Origin: Apoderus coryli
Lineage: Eukaryota; Arthropoda; Insecta; Coleoptera; Attelabidae
Assembly (NCBI GenBank): GCA_911728435.2
Contig: OU452216.1
Location: forward strand, 1,853,981-1,917,980
Length of the DNA: 64,000 nucleotides
Reading direction: 5' to 3'
The notes beneath the pieces were generated by a model, which made no database searches, was not told the DNA's origin, and saw only the letters and a program-made list of their open reading frames with translations. Below, one piece after another: positions 26,251-40,716 of the stretch (positions are counted from its first letter, which is position 1; each line of letters begins with the position of its first letter). The position numbers and the translations under genes were made by a program.

Positions 26251-27568
26251 TACCATTTTTTTTAACACGATAGGTGACTTTATTTTCTTTAAAAGAGAAA
26301 TTTTTAGCATAGGTTTTAAATTTATATACGGGGTGAATCAAAAATGTATTTCTCTATTTTTTTACCATTTTTTTTAACACGATAGGTGACTTTATTTTCT
26401 TTACAAGAGAAATTTTTAGCATAGGCTTTAAATTTATATACAGGGTGAATCAAAAATGTATTTCTCTATTTTTTTACCATTTTTTTTAACACGATAGGTG
26501 ACTTTATTTTCTTTAAAAGAGAAATTTTTAGCATAGGTTTTAAATTTATATACGGGGTGAATCAAAAATGTATTTCTTTATTTTGTTAAGGTGAAATAGT
26601 ATTGTTTTGAATAACTTTTTGATTTCTTTAGATTTCAAATCAAGATTTTCTGAAAGTTAAACTATAAGCTCAAATTTATATACAGGGTGAATCAAAAATG
26701 TATTTCTTTATTTTGTTAAGGTGAAATATTTTGAATAACTTTTTGATTTCTTTAGATTTCAAATCAAGATTTTTTGACAGTTAAACTATAAGCTCAAATT
26801 TATATACAGGGTGAATCAAAAATGTATTTCTTTATTTTGTTAAGGTGAAATAGTATTGTTTTGAATAACTTTTTGATTTCTTTAGATTTCAAATCAAGAT
26901 TTTTTTAAAAGTTAAACTATAAGCTCAAATTTATATACAGGGTGAATCAAAAATGTATTTCTTTATTTTGTTAAGGTGAAATAGTATTGTTTTGAATAAC
27001 TTTTTGATTTCTTTAGATTTCAAATCAAGATTTTTTTAAAAGTTAAACTATAAGCTCAAATTTATATACAGGGTGAATCAAAAATGTATTTCTTTATTTT
27101 GTTAAGGTGAAATATTTTGAATAATTTTTTGATTTCTTTAGATTTCAAATCAAGATTTTTTTAAAAGTTAAACTATAAGCTCAAATTTATATACAGGGTG
27201 AATCAAAAATGTATTTCTTTATTTTGTTAAGGTGAAATAGTATTGTTTTGAATAACTTTTTGATTTCTTTAGATTTCAAATCAAGATTTTTTGAAAGTTA
27301 AACTATAAGCTCAAATTTATATACAGGATGAATCAAAAATGTATTTCTTTATTTTGTTAAGGTGAAATAGTATTGTTTTGAATAACTTTTTGATTTCTTT
27401 AGATTTCAAATCAAGATTTTTTGAAAGTTAAACTATAAGCTCAAATTTATATACAGGGTGAATCAAAAATGTATTTCTTTATTTTGTTAAGGCGAAATAG
27501 TAATATTTGGAATAATTTTTTGATATCTTTAGATTTCAAATCAAGATTTTTTGAAAGTTAAACTATAT
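26251..27568 (+). repeat. Minisatellite array of unit 6
   Basis: Three 112-bp copies (cores 26323, 26435, 26547), then about seven 119-131-bp copies up to 27452. The order of subfamilies is as in unit 1, but with fewer 112-bp copies. Confidence 0.92.
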
Positions 27569-27899
27569 GCTCCTAGAGGTTTTCTACGGGGTAACTCAAA
27601 AATGTTTCTATTTATTTTCAATAATAGATAGAAACATTTTCAGATTTTCAGCTCTGGCAATACTTTTTTTTAATTAATTTTTGAATTATTTTTTTTTTAA
27701 ATTTTTTTTTTTTAATTTTTTTTTTTTTGAAATTTTTTTTTTTGAAATTTTTTTTTTTTTAATTTTTTTTTTTAAATTTTTTTTTAATAATAGAAACATT
27801 TTTTTCCTTGAAATTTTTTTTTTTTTTGATTTTTTTTTTCATTTTTTTTGCCACCCTCAATGACTTTTTTCATAGATAAAACTACCACAAACCAACTGG

Positions 27900-27919
27900 G
27901 AAATCCCGCAAGGGATTTC
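27900..27919 (+). other. Hairpin H1, unit 6 tail
   Basis: Arms GAAATCCC/GGGATTTC, loop GCAA. Confidence 0.85.
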
Positions 27920-27998
27920 TTGTTAATATATACTAACGAGCGTACAGTCCGTTTCTTTCTAAAATGGGGAAAAAAAGGGGCCACTTAAAGCCACTAAG

Positions 27999-28029
27999 GC
28001 TGCAGTTTCGCCGAAGGCGAAACTGCAGC
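27999..28029 (+). other. Hairpin H2, unit 7 (14-bp arms)
   Basis: Same allele as unit 3: left arm GCTGCAGTTTCGCC, loop GAA. Confidence 0.87.
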
Positions 28030-30101
28030 GCTGCCTATTATAGAAAATTTCCTTTTTGCACACGGGAAAGGTGTACTTTACAAAGGTGATTCAGTGCATT
28101 AAAATTATGTATTTTATTCATTTATTTACCTGTGCAGAAACGATATTTTAGCGTGACAAGGAGGTGAATACGATTTTCTACGAGGAAATTCAAGAAAAAA
28201 GCATTATAAAGTACTGCTATTACTTTGAAATAAATACCTGTTTTGGTGCTGTGTTTAGGTACAAAAACAATTTTAAAGTTACGTACAAGCATATTTGGTA
28301 CGCCACTGTGCCTTTTCCATATCCTATATTTTCAATTATTGCGTTTTTCGTTCATTTTTATTAATCTATCAAACCTTAAATGCGACTGGTATATTCCTTA
28401 AAATTGACAAATCTAATTTAGTTCAGCTGTCACACATAACGTTCTTTTACATTTTTCCAAATAAATATACAATGACACTCTTTAAAAACACATGTTAAAT
28501 ATAAAGAACAAAATTTAAAAGACACTGATATACGCAGCATTTGCAATATTACTTACAAAATGTGCGAAAAACCACATAAAATCATACCGATGACACCCAT
28601 TTTTGCCTTCAATATAGAGGCGACACTAACGACCACCACACAGGAAATGAACATTATGTTTCATTTGGCTATGATGCCTATCCTTTTCACAAACAAACAC
28701 ATTCAAATTTTTTCATCCATTGCAATTGAAAATAATACATACATACATAACCTATAAAATACTGCCATGAACAGTGAAGGCTTATCTAATTTTTTAACAA
28801 CTGCTTTAATTCCAAATCTAATTATCCCAGAGAGTGATTTTGCAGAATGTGGCCCAATATGGCAACAATGGCGCACATCGTTTTCGATTCGACTTATTTC
28901 GTGATCAGTCACTCCAATTTTGCAAATGGCCACTCATCATAAACTTCCGCAAAGAACAACAACAATAAACACAAATTATCGAAATGAGTAAACAACAGTA
29001 GTAAATATAGCAAAAAACACTTGCACAGTAAGTAATTTAATACAAATACATAATATTCCATATTTCAGACAAATAGGTATATCATGCCGTCTATACCTAA
29101 AATGTAGTACATTCGTTGTTGTTAGCTACCTACTAGGTATATTATGATCAAAACAAACAGGCTAACATTCTTAAAATTAAAACATTATACCTACCACATC
29201 ACAACCGTAAGTAACAAATACAAACAACATATTATTGTTATTCCAAAGTGATAGATACAGAAATATACAAAAACAATGCAAGTAAGTAAGTACCTACTTA
29301 CTTATTCTCTATCTGAAAATACCAACAATTACAATTAAGGTTCGCCATTTATCAGGAAGAATTTGTTTGAAATACCTTATTATGTCGTTTATATTGTACT
29401 TATTAATGAAGTTTATAAAAAGGAAGGTAGGTACATTATTATTATTATTTAGATTTGTTTGAAACTAAACTAAAGGTTACTAGGTCAATTTCATCTTATT
29501 GATCTCGGTCAGGGTTGTTTCCAAATAACTAATGACGTACGTACTTAGCTGACTAATTTTATTATAGATTTACAATTTTCGTTTTAAACCTAACTTTATC
29601 TGTTTAATTAACTAAATTTAGTATTTTATATTAATAATAGGTACTTATTTTTCTGGTAATTATCTATTTCTTATAATCTTGATCATATATACATTAGTAG
29701 TTTTTATAACAGGTTCTCCATTCGTCAAGAAAGTAGATATTCATACGTACGTCGCTACTAGACTCCTATAATACATCAGGTGTTGAACGGCAGCAACCAA
29801 CTACGTACATTAGGACAGTGTTGCCTACGTTATCTGTTATAAAAAGGGCAAAGCAATAAATTTCAGAGTTTTTTAGATTAGTTGATGAAATTATTGCATA
29901 GGGTGATGTACGGGGTAACTCAAAAATGTTTCTATTTATTTTCAATATTTTTAGGTATGGTAAAACGTAATAGAAAAATTTTCCTGGCTATGCGCTAAGT
30001 ATTTATCAGATTTTAACGACATTAATTAATAAGCACCATGTACAGGGTGATACAAAACCAACATTAATTATCCCACATTTAAGAAATTTTAAATGTATAG
30101 A

Positions 30102-31548
30102 AATTTATATACGGGGTGAATCAAAAATGTATTTCTCTATTTAGTTATGGTCAAAAAAGTTTTATTTTGAATAATTTTTTGATTTCTTTAGATTTCAAAT
30201 TAAGTTTTCTGTGAAAGTTAAACTATAAGGTAGAATATATATACAGGGTGAATCAAAAATGTATTTCTTTATTTTGTTATGGTCAAAAAAGTTATATTTT
30301 GAATAATTTTCTGATTTCTTTAGATTTCAAATTAAGTTTTCTGTGAAAGTTAAACTATAGGGTCAAATATATATACAGGGTGAATCAAAAATGTATTTCT
30401 TTATTTTGTTATGGTCAAAAAAGTTATATTTTGAATAATTTTTTGATTTCTTTAGATTTCAAATTAAGTTTTCTGTGAAAGTTAAACTATAGAGTCAAAT
30501 ATATATACAGGGTGAATCAAAAATGTATTTCTTTATTTTGTTATGGTCAAAAAAGTTATATTTTGAATAATATTTTGATTTCTTTAGATTTCAAATTAAG
30601 TTTTCTGTGAAAGTTAAACTATAAGGTAGAATATATATACAGGGTGAATCAAAAATGTATTTCTTTATTTTGTTATGGTCAAAAAAGTTATATTTTGAAT
30701 AATTGTTTGATTTCTTTAGATTTCAAATTAAGTTTTCTGTGAAAGTTAAACTATAAGGTAGAATATATATACAGGGTGAATCACAAATGTATTTCTTTAT
30801 TTTGTTATGGTCAAAAAAGTTATATTCTGAATAATTTTTTGATTTCTTTAGATTTCAAATTAAGTTTTCTGTGAAAGTTAAACTATAGGGTCAAATATAT
30901 ATACAGGGTGAATCAAAAATGTATTTCTTTATTTTGTTATGGTCAAAAAAGTTATATTTTGAATAATTTTTTGATTTCTTTAGATTTCAAATTAAGTTTT
31001 CTGTGAAAGTTAAACTATAGGGTCAAATATATATACAGGGTGAATCACAAATGTATTTCTTTATTTTGTTATGGTCAAAAAAGTTATATTTTGAATAATT
31101 TTTTGATTTCTTTAGATTTCAAATTAAGTTTTCTGTGAAAGTTAAACTATAGGGTCAAATATATATACAGGGTGAATCAAAAATGTATTTCTTTATTTTG
31201 TTATGGTCAAAAAAGTTATATTTTGAATAATTTTTTGATTTCTTTAGATTTCAAATTAAGTTTTCTGTGAAAGTTAAACTATAGGATCAAATATATATAC
31301 AGGGTGAATCACAAATGTATTTCTTTATTTTGTTATGGTCAAAAAAGTAATATTTTGAATAATATTTTGATTTCTTTAGATTTGAAATTAAGTTTTCTGT
31401 GAAAGTTAAACTATAAGCTCAAATTTATATACGGGGTGAACCAAAAATGTATTTCTTTATTTTGTTATGGTCAAAAAAGTAATATTTTGAATAATTTTTT
31501 GATTTCTTTGGGTTTCAATTGAAGATTTCTTTGAAAGTTAAACTATAT
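30102..31548 (+). repeat. Minisatellite array of unit 7
   Basis: Eleven copies of the 132-bp subfamily, in the same order as unit 3, including the AATTTTCTGATTTC variant in the second copy. Confidence 0.92.
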
Positions 31549-31893
31549 GCTCCTAGAGGTTATCTACGAGGTGACTCAAAAATGTTTCTATTTATTTTCA
31601 ATAATAGATAGAAACATTTTCAGATTTTCAGCTCTGGCAATACTTTTTTTTAATTATTTTTTTTGTAATTTTTTTTTTTGAAAAATTTTTTTTTTCGAAA
31701 TTTTTTTTTTTTAATTTTTTTTTTTTAATTTTTTTTTTTGAAAATTTTTTTTTTTTTTTAATTTTTTTTTGACTTTTTTTTTTTTAATAGAAACATTTTT
31801 TCCTTGAAATTTTTTTTTTTTATTTTTTTTTTTCATTTTTTTTATAACCCTCAATGACTTTTTTTATAGATAAAACTACCACACAACGACTGG

Positions 31894-31912
31894 GAAATCC
31901 CGAAGGGATTTC
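31894..31912 (+). other. Hairpin H1, unit 7 tail
   Basis: Arms GAAATCCC/GGGATTTC, loop GAA. Confidence 0.85.
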
Positions 31913-31997
31913 TTGTTAATATTAATAAAACCCGTACAGTCCGTCTCTGTCTAAAATTGGGAAAAAAAGACCAAAAGTGTGGCGGATTTGGCATCTA

Positions 31998-32016
31998 GCC
32001 ACGCCGAAGGCGTGGC
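31998..32016 (+). other. Hairpin H2, unit 8
   Basis: Arms GCCACGCC/GGCGTGGC, loop GAA (allele c). Confidence 0.85.
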
Positions 32017-34182
32017 CCCCGCTTTATTGATATAGAAACTTTATTTTTTGCACAATAGAATAGGCTATATATTAAAGCGGATTGGGTGCATTAAAATTAT
32101 GTATTTTAATCATTTATATACCTCTGCACAAACAGAATTAAAGTGTGAGAAGGAGGTGAATAACTTTTTCTACGAGAAAATTCAAGAAAACAACAACTCA
32201 AAACTGTAAAAAATGCTACTACTAAATCAATAAATTTACCTTTTTGTAACATCTACCATGCAATAAAAGCCTTTTGATTTATACTAGGCACTGTTCTAAA
32301 CACGCGAGTGCACTTTTACGGTATGGTACGGCCCTTTATTACATTTTTAATTGTAAACTAAAAATGTTGAAAAATCTTCCGAGACTTCGTACATTCATCA
32401 ATCTGACATAAGTTATTGTTATGTATTGTTGTAACCTGACATCTTTTGGTACCGATTCAGTTCTGTCATTACTGTTTTTGAGTTCTGTCATTACTGTTTT
32501 TGTTACAAAAACTTTCAATGAAACTAAATATAGATATGTGATTATAATAAGAAGCCATATACACCTATAATAAGTATCCATATAAATAGAAGGAATAAAA
32601 AACTACCTATAGTAAAATTAAACTGCCACTCATAAACTTTCGCAGAGAATAACAACAATGAACACAAATTATGAGTAAACATTGCACAGTAAGTATTGTA
32701 CATAAATTCTTTATTTTAGGCTACTAACTAGGTACCTACTACCATCGAAAATATACTACGACTACGATTTTTATATCTACGGTGCTACTACTACACAATG
32801 TAATACATTCGTTGTTGCTATTACCTACCTATATTATGATCAAAACAACAACATCTAATTACAGTGAAATCGTACCTTTTGCAAACACAGACATAGGTAG
32901 AATACCTAATAAATGTAACTACCTACTTCAAATACGTAATGAAGGTTATATTAAACAACAAAGTGATAGAAACAGAAATATACCTATGCAAGTAAGTACC
33001 GATTCAGTTCTGTCATTACTGTTTTTGTTAATTCCAAGTAGTAGGTATACTAAAAACTTTCAATGAAACTAAATATAGATATGTGATTTTGTAGCGATAT
33101 TAAATAAGTATTAATAGGTATCCATTATAAATAGAAGTAAGGAATAAAAAACTACCTATAGTAAAATTAAACTGCTACTTATTTATCTTATACCTAGAAA
33201 ATCACGTACCTATAACTACACTTACTTGCTGAATGTTTTTATTTCAAAATACACAATAATTAAAATTCCTTAAACTACAAATACAACACAGTTTTGTGTT
33301 AGGTGCATAGGTAATTTAACTATATAAATAAACTAAATTTGGACTACGCGCGACATCATCACCCACATTTTAAAAACATTGGTATATTAATAGGTATAAC
33401 CTACACACACTGAAAATATTATAATAAACCGAACGAAATTTCATAATTTTTAAACACCAAATCATGATTTTGTTTATGTCGCCTGAGCAGAGCTTCGTTG
33501 GTCACTTTATAGTCCACATAATTTTAACAAACAGCTGTATGTCCACATTTTGAACGCCTATTTTGTTAATAGTGTCAGTTTGGGTTAGGTATTAACAATT
33601 TCTCACTAAAATTACTTCAAATATACAATGGCATATTCTAAATTTACTACAAATACTTTTAATAACCATTTTATAACAATACAATTTAACAACATGTTGA
33701 TAGGAATTGAAAACTGTTAGGCTATTAATGTACACAAATAAAACCAAATTATGACGTGACCTAGAAGTGTCAACCAAACAAAAATAAGTGACACTAACGT
33801 CAGAAAAAAATTCTGCCAAATTATGACGTGAAACTAGAGGTGCAACTATATTGGAATTTGTCGATTTATTTTGAAAGCCATTTTCATGACTATATTCTTA
33901 GAAAAGCATATAGGACATGCAATTTCGTATATTTTTAATAACAATCCTATAAAAAGACTAACGTAAATTGCATTGAACAAGTATTAATCTTTAAATCTCA
34001 TTTCAATCAATGACCTTTATTTAATATCTTATGCTTATGCAACCTCCAACACATCATTATGGTATTTACGGTTGCATAACCTCTTCTATGGAATAAGACA
34101 CTTTTCGATGCTCTTCAATTTTGTCTAAAGTAGATTGCAATCGAAAAACTTTTAAAACTTTAGAAATTTTTAACGTACACTT

Positions 34183-35337
34183 TAAATTTATATACAGGGT
34201 GAATCAAAAATGTATTTCTTTATTTTGTTAAGGTGAAATAGTATTGTTTTGAATAACTTTTTGATTTCTTTAGATTTCAAATCAAGATTTTTTTTTAAAG
34301 TTAAACTATAAGCTCAAATTTATATACAGGGTGAATCAAAAATGTATTTCTTTATTTTGTTAAGCTGAAATAGTATTGTTTTGAATAACTTTTTGATTTC
34401 TTTAGATTTCAAATCAAGATTTTTTTAAAAGTTAAACTATAAGCTCAAATTTATATACAGGGTGAATCAAAAATGTATTTCTTTATTTTGTTAAGGTGAA
34501 ATATTTTGAATAACTTTTTGATTTCTTTAGATTTCAAATCAAGATTTTTTGAAAGTTAAACTATAAGCTCAAATTTATATACAGGGTGAATCAAAAATGT
34601 ATTTCTTTATTTTGTTAAGCTGAAATAGTATTGTTTTGAATAACTTTTTGATTTCTTTAGATTTCAAATCAAGATTTTTTTAAAAGTTAAACTATAAGCT
34701 CAAATTTATATACAGGGTGAATCAAAAATGTATTTCTTTATTTTGTTAAGGTGAAATATTTTGAATAACTTTTTGATTTCTTTAGATTTCAAATCAAGAT
34801 TTTTTGAAAGTTAAACTATAAGCTCAAATTTATATACAGGGTGAATCAAAAATATATTTCTTTATTTTGTTAAGGTGAAATAGTATTGTTTTGAATAACT
34901 TTTTGATTTCTTTAGATTTCAAATCAAGATTTCTTTGAAAGTTAAACTATAAGCTCAAATTTATATACAGGGTGAATCAAAAATGTATTTCTTTATTTTG
35001 TTAAGGTGAAATATTTTGAATAACTTTTTGATTTCTTTAGATTTCAAATCAAGATTTTTTGAAAGTTAAACTATAACTCAAATTTATATACAGGGTGAAT
35101 CAAAAATGTATTTCTTTATTTTGTTAAGGTGAAATAGTATTGTTTTGAATAACTTTTTGATTTCTTTAGATTTCAAATCAAGATTTCTTTGAAAGTTAAA
35201 CTATAAGCTCAAATTTATATACAGGGTGAATCAAAAATGTATTTCTTTATTTTGTTAAGGTGAAATAGTAATATTTTGAATAATTTTTTGATTTCTTTGG
35301 GTTTCAATTCAAGATTTCTTTGAAAGTTAAACTATAT
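34183..35337 (+). repeat. Minisatellite array of unit 8
   Basis: About nine copies of the 119-131-bp subfamily (cores 34189 to about 35216). One copy near 35073 has lost GC from ATAAGCTC. Confidence 0.92.
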
Positions 35338-35661
35338 GCTCCTAGAGGTTTTCTACGGGGTAACTCAAAAATGTTTCTATTTATTTTCAATAATAGATAG
35401 AAACATTTTCAGATTTTCAGCTCTGGCAATACTTTTTTTTAATTAATTTTTGAATTATTTTTTTTTTAAATTTTTTTTTTAAATTTTTTTTTTTTAAATT
35501 TTTTTTTTTGAAATTTTTTTTTTTTAAATTTTTTTTTAATTTTTTTTTAATAATAGAAACATTTTTTTCCTTGAAATTTTTTTTTTTTTGGTTTTTTTTT
35601 TCATTTTTTTTGCCACCCTCAATGACTTTTTTTATAGATAAAACTACCACACAACGACTGG

Positions 35662-35681
35662 GAAATCCCGCAAGGGATTTC
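35662..35681 (+). other. Hairpin H1, unit 8 tail
   Basis: Arms GAAATCCC/GGGATTTC, loop GCAA. Confidence 0.85.
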
Positions 35682-35767
35682 TTGTTAAATATTAATAAAA
35701 CCCGTACAGTCCGTCTCTGTCTAAAATTGGGAAAAAAAGACCAAAAGTGTGGCGGATTTGGCATCTA

Positions 35768-35786
35768 GCCACGCCGAAGGCGTGGC
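35768..35786 (+). other. Hairpin H2, unit 9
   Basis: Arms GCCACGCC/GGCGTGGC, loop GAA (allele c). Confidence 0.85.
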
Positions 35787-37943
35787 CCCCGCTTTATTGA
35801 TATAGAAACTTTCTTTTTTGCACAATAGAATAGGCTATATATTAAAGCGGATTGGGTGCATTAAAATTATGTATTTTAATCATTTATATACCTCTGCACA
35901 AACAGAATTAAAGTGTGAGAAGGAGGTGAATAACTTTTTCTACGAGAAAATTCAAGAAAAGAACAACATAAAACTGCAAAAAATGCTACTACTAAAGCAA
36001 TAAATTTACCTTTGTGCAACATCCACACATACAATAAAAGCCTTTTGATTTATTCTAGGCACTGTTCTAAACAGGGGAGTGCACTTTTACGGTATGGTAC
36101 GGCCCTTTATTACATTTTTAATTGTAAACTAAAAATGTTGAAAAATCTTCCGAGACTTCGTACATTCATCAATCTGACATAAGTTATTGTTATGTATTGT
36201 TGTAACCTGACGTCTTCTGGTACCGATTCAGTTCTGTCATTACTGTTTTTGAGTTCTGTCATTACTGTTTTTGTTACAAAAACTTTCAATGAAACTAAAT
36301 ATAGATATGTGATTATAATAAGAAGCCATATACACCTATAATAAGTATCCATATAAATAGAAGGAATAAAAAACTACCTATAGTAAAATTAAACTGCCAC
36401 TCATAAACTTTCGCAGAGAATAACAACAATGAACACAAATTATGAGTAAACATTGCACAGTAAGTATTGTACATAAATTCTTTATTTTAGGCTACTAACT
36501 AGGTACCTACTACCATCGAAAATATACTACGACTACGATTTTTATATCTACGGTGCTACTACTACACAATGTAATACATTCGTTGTTGCTATTACCTACC
36601 TATATTATGATCAAAACAACAACATCTAATTACAGTGAAATCGTACCTTTTGCAAACACAGACATAGGTAGAATACCTAATAAATGTAACTACCTACTTC
36701 AAATACGTAATGAAGGTTATATTAAACAACAAAGTGATAGAAACAGAAATATACCTATGCAAGTAAGTACCGATTCAGTTCTGTCATTACTGTTTTTGTT
36801 AATTCCAAGTAGTAGGTATACTAAAAACTTTCAATGAAACTAAATATAGATATGTGATTTTGTAGCGATATTAAATAAGTATCCATTATAAATAGAAGTA
36901 AGGAATAAAAAAACTACCTATAGTAAAATTAAACTGCTACTTATTTATCTTATACCTAGAAAATCACGTACCTATAACTACACTTACTTGCTGAATGTTT
37001 TTATTTCAAAATACACAATAATTAAAATTTCTTAAACTACAAATACAACACAGTTTTGTGTTAGGTGCATAGATAATTTAACTATATAAATAAACTAAAT
37101 TTGGACTACGCGCGACATCATCACACACATTTTAAAAACATTGGTATATTAATAGGTATAACCTACACACACTGAAAATATTATAATAAACCGAACGAAA
37201 TTTCATAATTTTTAAACACCAAATCATGATTTTGTTTATGTCGCCTGAGCAGAGCTTCGTTGGTCACTTTATAGTCCACATAATTTTAACAAACGGCTGT
37301 ATGTCCACATTTTGAACGCCTATTTTGTTGATAGTGTCAGTTTGGGTTAGGTATTAACAATTTCTCACTAAAATTACTTCAAATATACAATGGCATATTC
37401 TAAATTTACTACAAATACTTTTAATAACCATTTTATAACAATACAATTTAACAACATGTTGATAGGAATTGAAAACTGTTAGGCTATTAATGTACACAAA
37501 TAAAACCAAATTATGACGTGACCTAGAAGTGTCAACCAAACAAAAATAAGTGACACTAACGTCAGAAAAAAATTCTGCCAAATTATGACGTGAAACTAGA
37601 GGTGCAACTATATTGGAATTTGTCGATTTATTTTGAAAGCCATTTTCATGACTATATTCTTAGAAAAGCATATAGGACATGCAATTTCGTATATTTTTAA
37701 TAACAATCCTATAAAAAGACTAACGTAAATTGCATTGAACAAGTATTAATCTTTAAATCTCATTTCAATCAATGACCTTTATTTAATATCTTATGCTTAT
37801 GCAACCTCCAACACATCATTATGGTATTTACGGTTGCATAACCTCTTCTATGGAATAAGACACTTTTCGATGCTCTTCAATTTTGTCTAAAGTAGATTGC
37901 AATCGAAAAACTTTTAAATCTTTAGAAATTTTTAACGTACACT

Positions 37944-40389
37944 TTAAATTTATATACAGGGTGAATCAAAAATGTATTTCTTTATTTTGTTAAGGTGAAA
38001 TAGTATTGTTTTGAATAACTTTTTGATTTCTTTAGATTTCAAATCAAGATTTTTTTTAAAGTTAAACTATAAGCTCAAATTTATATACAGGGTGAATCAA
38101 AAATGTATTTCTTTATTTTGTTAAGGTGAAATAGTATTGTTTTGAATAACTTTTTGATTTCTTTAGATTTCAAATCAAGATTTTTTTAAAAGTTAAACTA
38201 TAAGCTCAAATTTATATACAGGGTGAATCAAAAATGTATTTCTTTATTTTGTTAAGGTGAAATATTTTGAATAATTTTTTGATATCTTTAGATTTCAAAT
38301 CAAGATTTTTTGAAAGTTAAACTATAAGCTCAAATTTATATACAGGGTGAATCAAAAATGTATTTCTTTATTTTGTTAAGGCGAAATAGTAATACTTGGA
38401 ATAATTTTTTGATATCTTTAGATTTCAAATCAAGATTTTTTGAAAGTTAAACTATAAGCTCAAATTTATATACAGGGTGAATCAAAAATGTATTTCTTTA
38501 TTTTGTTAAGGTGAAATAGTATTGTTTTGAATAACTTTTTGATTTCTTTAGATTTCAAATCAAGATTTTTTGAAAGTTAAACTATAAGCTCAAATTTATA
38601 TACAGGGTGAATCAAAAATGTATTTCTTTATTTTGTTTAGGTGAAATAGTATTGTTTTGAATAACTTTTTGATTTCTTTAGATTTCAAATCAAGATTTTT
38701 TTAAAAGTTAAACTATAAGCTCAAATTTATATACAGGGTGAATCAAAAATGTATTTCTTTATTTTGTTAAGGTGAAATATTTTGAATAACTTTTTGATTT
38801 CTTTAGATTTCAAATCAAGATTTTTTGAAAGTTAAACTATAAGCTCAAATTTATATACAGGGTGAATCAAAAATGTATTTCTTTATTTTGTTAAGCTGAA
38901 ATAGTATTGTTTTGAATAACTTTTTGATTTCTTTAGATTTCAAATCAAGATTTTTTTAAAAGTTAAACTATAAGCTCAAATTTATATACAGGGTGAATCA
39001 AAAATGTATTTCTTTATTTTGTTAAGGTGAAATATTTTGAATAATTTTTTGATATCTTTAGATTTCAAATCAAGATTTTTTGAAAGTTAAACTATAAGCT
39101 CAAATTTATATACAGGGTGAATCAAAAATGTATTTCTTTATTTTGTTAAGGTGAAATAGTATTGTTTTGAATAACTTTTTGATTTCTTTAGATTTCAAAT
39201 CAAGATTTTTTGAAAGTTAAACTATAAGCTCAAATTTATATACAGGGTGAATCAAAAATGTATTTCTTTATTTTGTTAAGGCGAAATAGTAATACTTGGA
39301 ATAATTTTTTGATATCTTTAGATTTCAAATCAAGATTTTTTGAAAGTTAAACTATAAGCTCAAATTTATATACAGGGTGAATCAAAAATGTATTTCTTTA
39401 TTTTGTTAAGCTGAAATAGTATTGTTTTGAATAACTTTTTGATTTCTTTAGATTTTAAATCAAGATTTTTTTAAAAGTTAAACTATAAGCTCAAATTTAT
39501 ATACAGGGTGAATCAAAAATGTATTTCTTTATTTTGTTAAGGCGAAATAGTAATACTTGGAATAATTTTTTGATATCTTTAGATTTCAAATCAAGATTTT
39601 TTGAAAGTTAAACTATAAGCTCAAATTTATATACAGGGTGAATCAAAAATGTATTTCTTTATTTTGTTAAGGTGAAATAGTATTGTTTTGAATAACTTTT
39701 TGATTTCTTTAGATTTCAAATCAAGATTTTTTTAAAAGTTAAACTATAAGCTCAAATTTATATACAGGGTGAATCAAAAATGTATTTCTTTATTTTGTTT
39801 AGGTGAAATAGTAATATTTTGAATAACTTTTTGATTTCTTTAGATTTAAAATCAAGATTTTTTGAAAGTTAAACTATAAGCTCAAATTTATATACAGGGT
39901 GAATCAAAAATGTATTTCTTTATTTTGTTAAGGTGAAATATTTTGAATAATTTTTTGATTTCTTTAGATTTCAAATCAAGATTTTTTGAAAGTTAAACTA
40001 TAAGCTCAAATTTATATACAGGGTGAATCAAAAATGTATTTCTTTATTTTGTTAAGGTGAAATATTTTGAATAACTTTTTGATTTCTTTAGATTTCAAAT
40101 CAAGATTTTTTGAAAGTTAAACTATAAGCTCAAATTTATATACAGGGTGAATCAAAAATGTATTTCTTTATTTTGTTAAGGTGAAATAGTATTGTTTTGA
40201 ATAACTTTTTGATTTCTTTAGATTTCAAATCAAGATTTCTTTGAAAGTTAAACTATAAGCTCAAATTTATATACAGGGTGAATCAAAAATGTATTTCTTT
40301 ATTTTGTTAAGGCGAAATAGTAATATTTGGAATAATTTTTTGATTTCTTTGGGTTTCAATTCAATATTTCTTTGAAAGTTAAACTATAT
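37944..40389 (+). repeat. Minisatellite array of unit 9
   Basis: About nineteen copies of the 119-131-bp subfamily. The rare AATACTTGG variant recurs at about 38391, 39291 and 39551, which indicates block duplications of several monomers at a time. Confidence 0.92.
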
Positions 40390-40716
40390 GCTCCTAGAGG
40401 TTTTCTACGGGGTAACTCAAAAATGTTTCTATTTATTTTCAATAATAGATAGAAACATTTTCAGATTTTCAGCTCTGGCAATACTTTTTTTTAATTAATT
40501 TTTGAATTATTTTTTTTTTTAATTTTTTTTTTTTAATTTTTTTTTTTGAAATTTTTTTTTTTGAAATTTTTTTTTTTTAAATTTTTTTTTTAATTTTTTT
40601 TTAATAATAGAAACATTTTTTTCCTTGAAATTTTTTTTTTTTTTGATTTTTTTTTTCATTTTTTTTGCCACCCTCAATGACTTTTTTTATAGATAAAACT
40701 ACCACACAACGACTGG

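Larger units (their letters stand above)
23955..27922 (+). mobile_element. Unit 6 (chimera: head a, B then A, tail C)
   Basis: Head a (H2 24038-24056) is followed by a B-type leader also seen in unit 5 (ACAAAACCGAAATTAAAG). It switches to body A within the conserved TTTTCTACGAGG word near 24215. A region of about 500 bp found nowhere else in the window follows (about 24530-25055, with a 118-bp tandem duplication), then tail C (about 25056-26250), nearly identical to unit 1. Mixed minisatellites 26251-27568, T-rich tract 27664-27849, H1 27900-27919. At least three source types are joined in one unit. Confidence 0.75.
27923..31915 (+). mobile_element. Unit 7 (head b, body A), near-twin of unit 3
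   Basis: Matches unit 3 in head, H2, body, minisatellite variant order and T-rich tract (31644-31843). Minisatellites 30102-31548; H1 31894-31912 with loop GAA, as in the unit 3 tail. The next unit starts, as after unit 3, with head c, so the duplicated stretch crosses the unit boundary. Confidence 0.77.
31916..35684 (+). mobile_element. Unit 8 (head c, body B)
   Basis: Head c with H2 at 31998-32016. Body B (about 32090-34180) is close to unit 4 but differs at several sites (for example ACATCTACCATGC in place of ACATCCCCACATAC near 32250), so it is not a simple recent copy. Nine minisatellites (34183-35337), T-rich tract (35433-35612), H1 (35662-35681). Confidence 0.75.
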
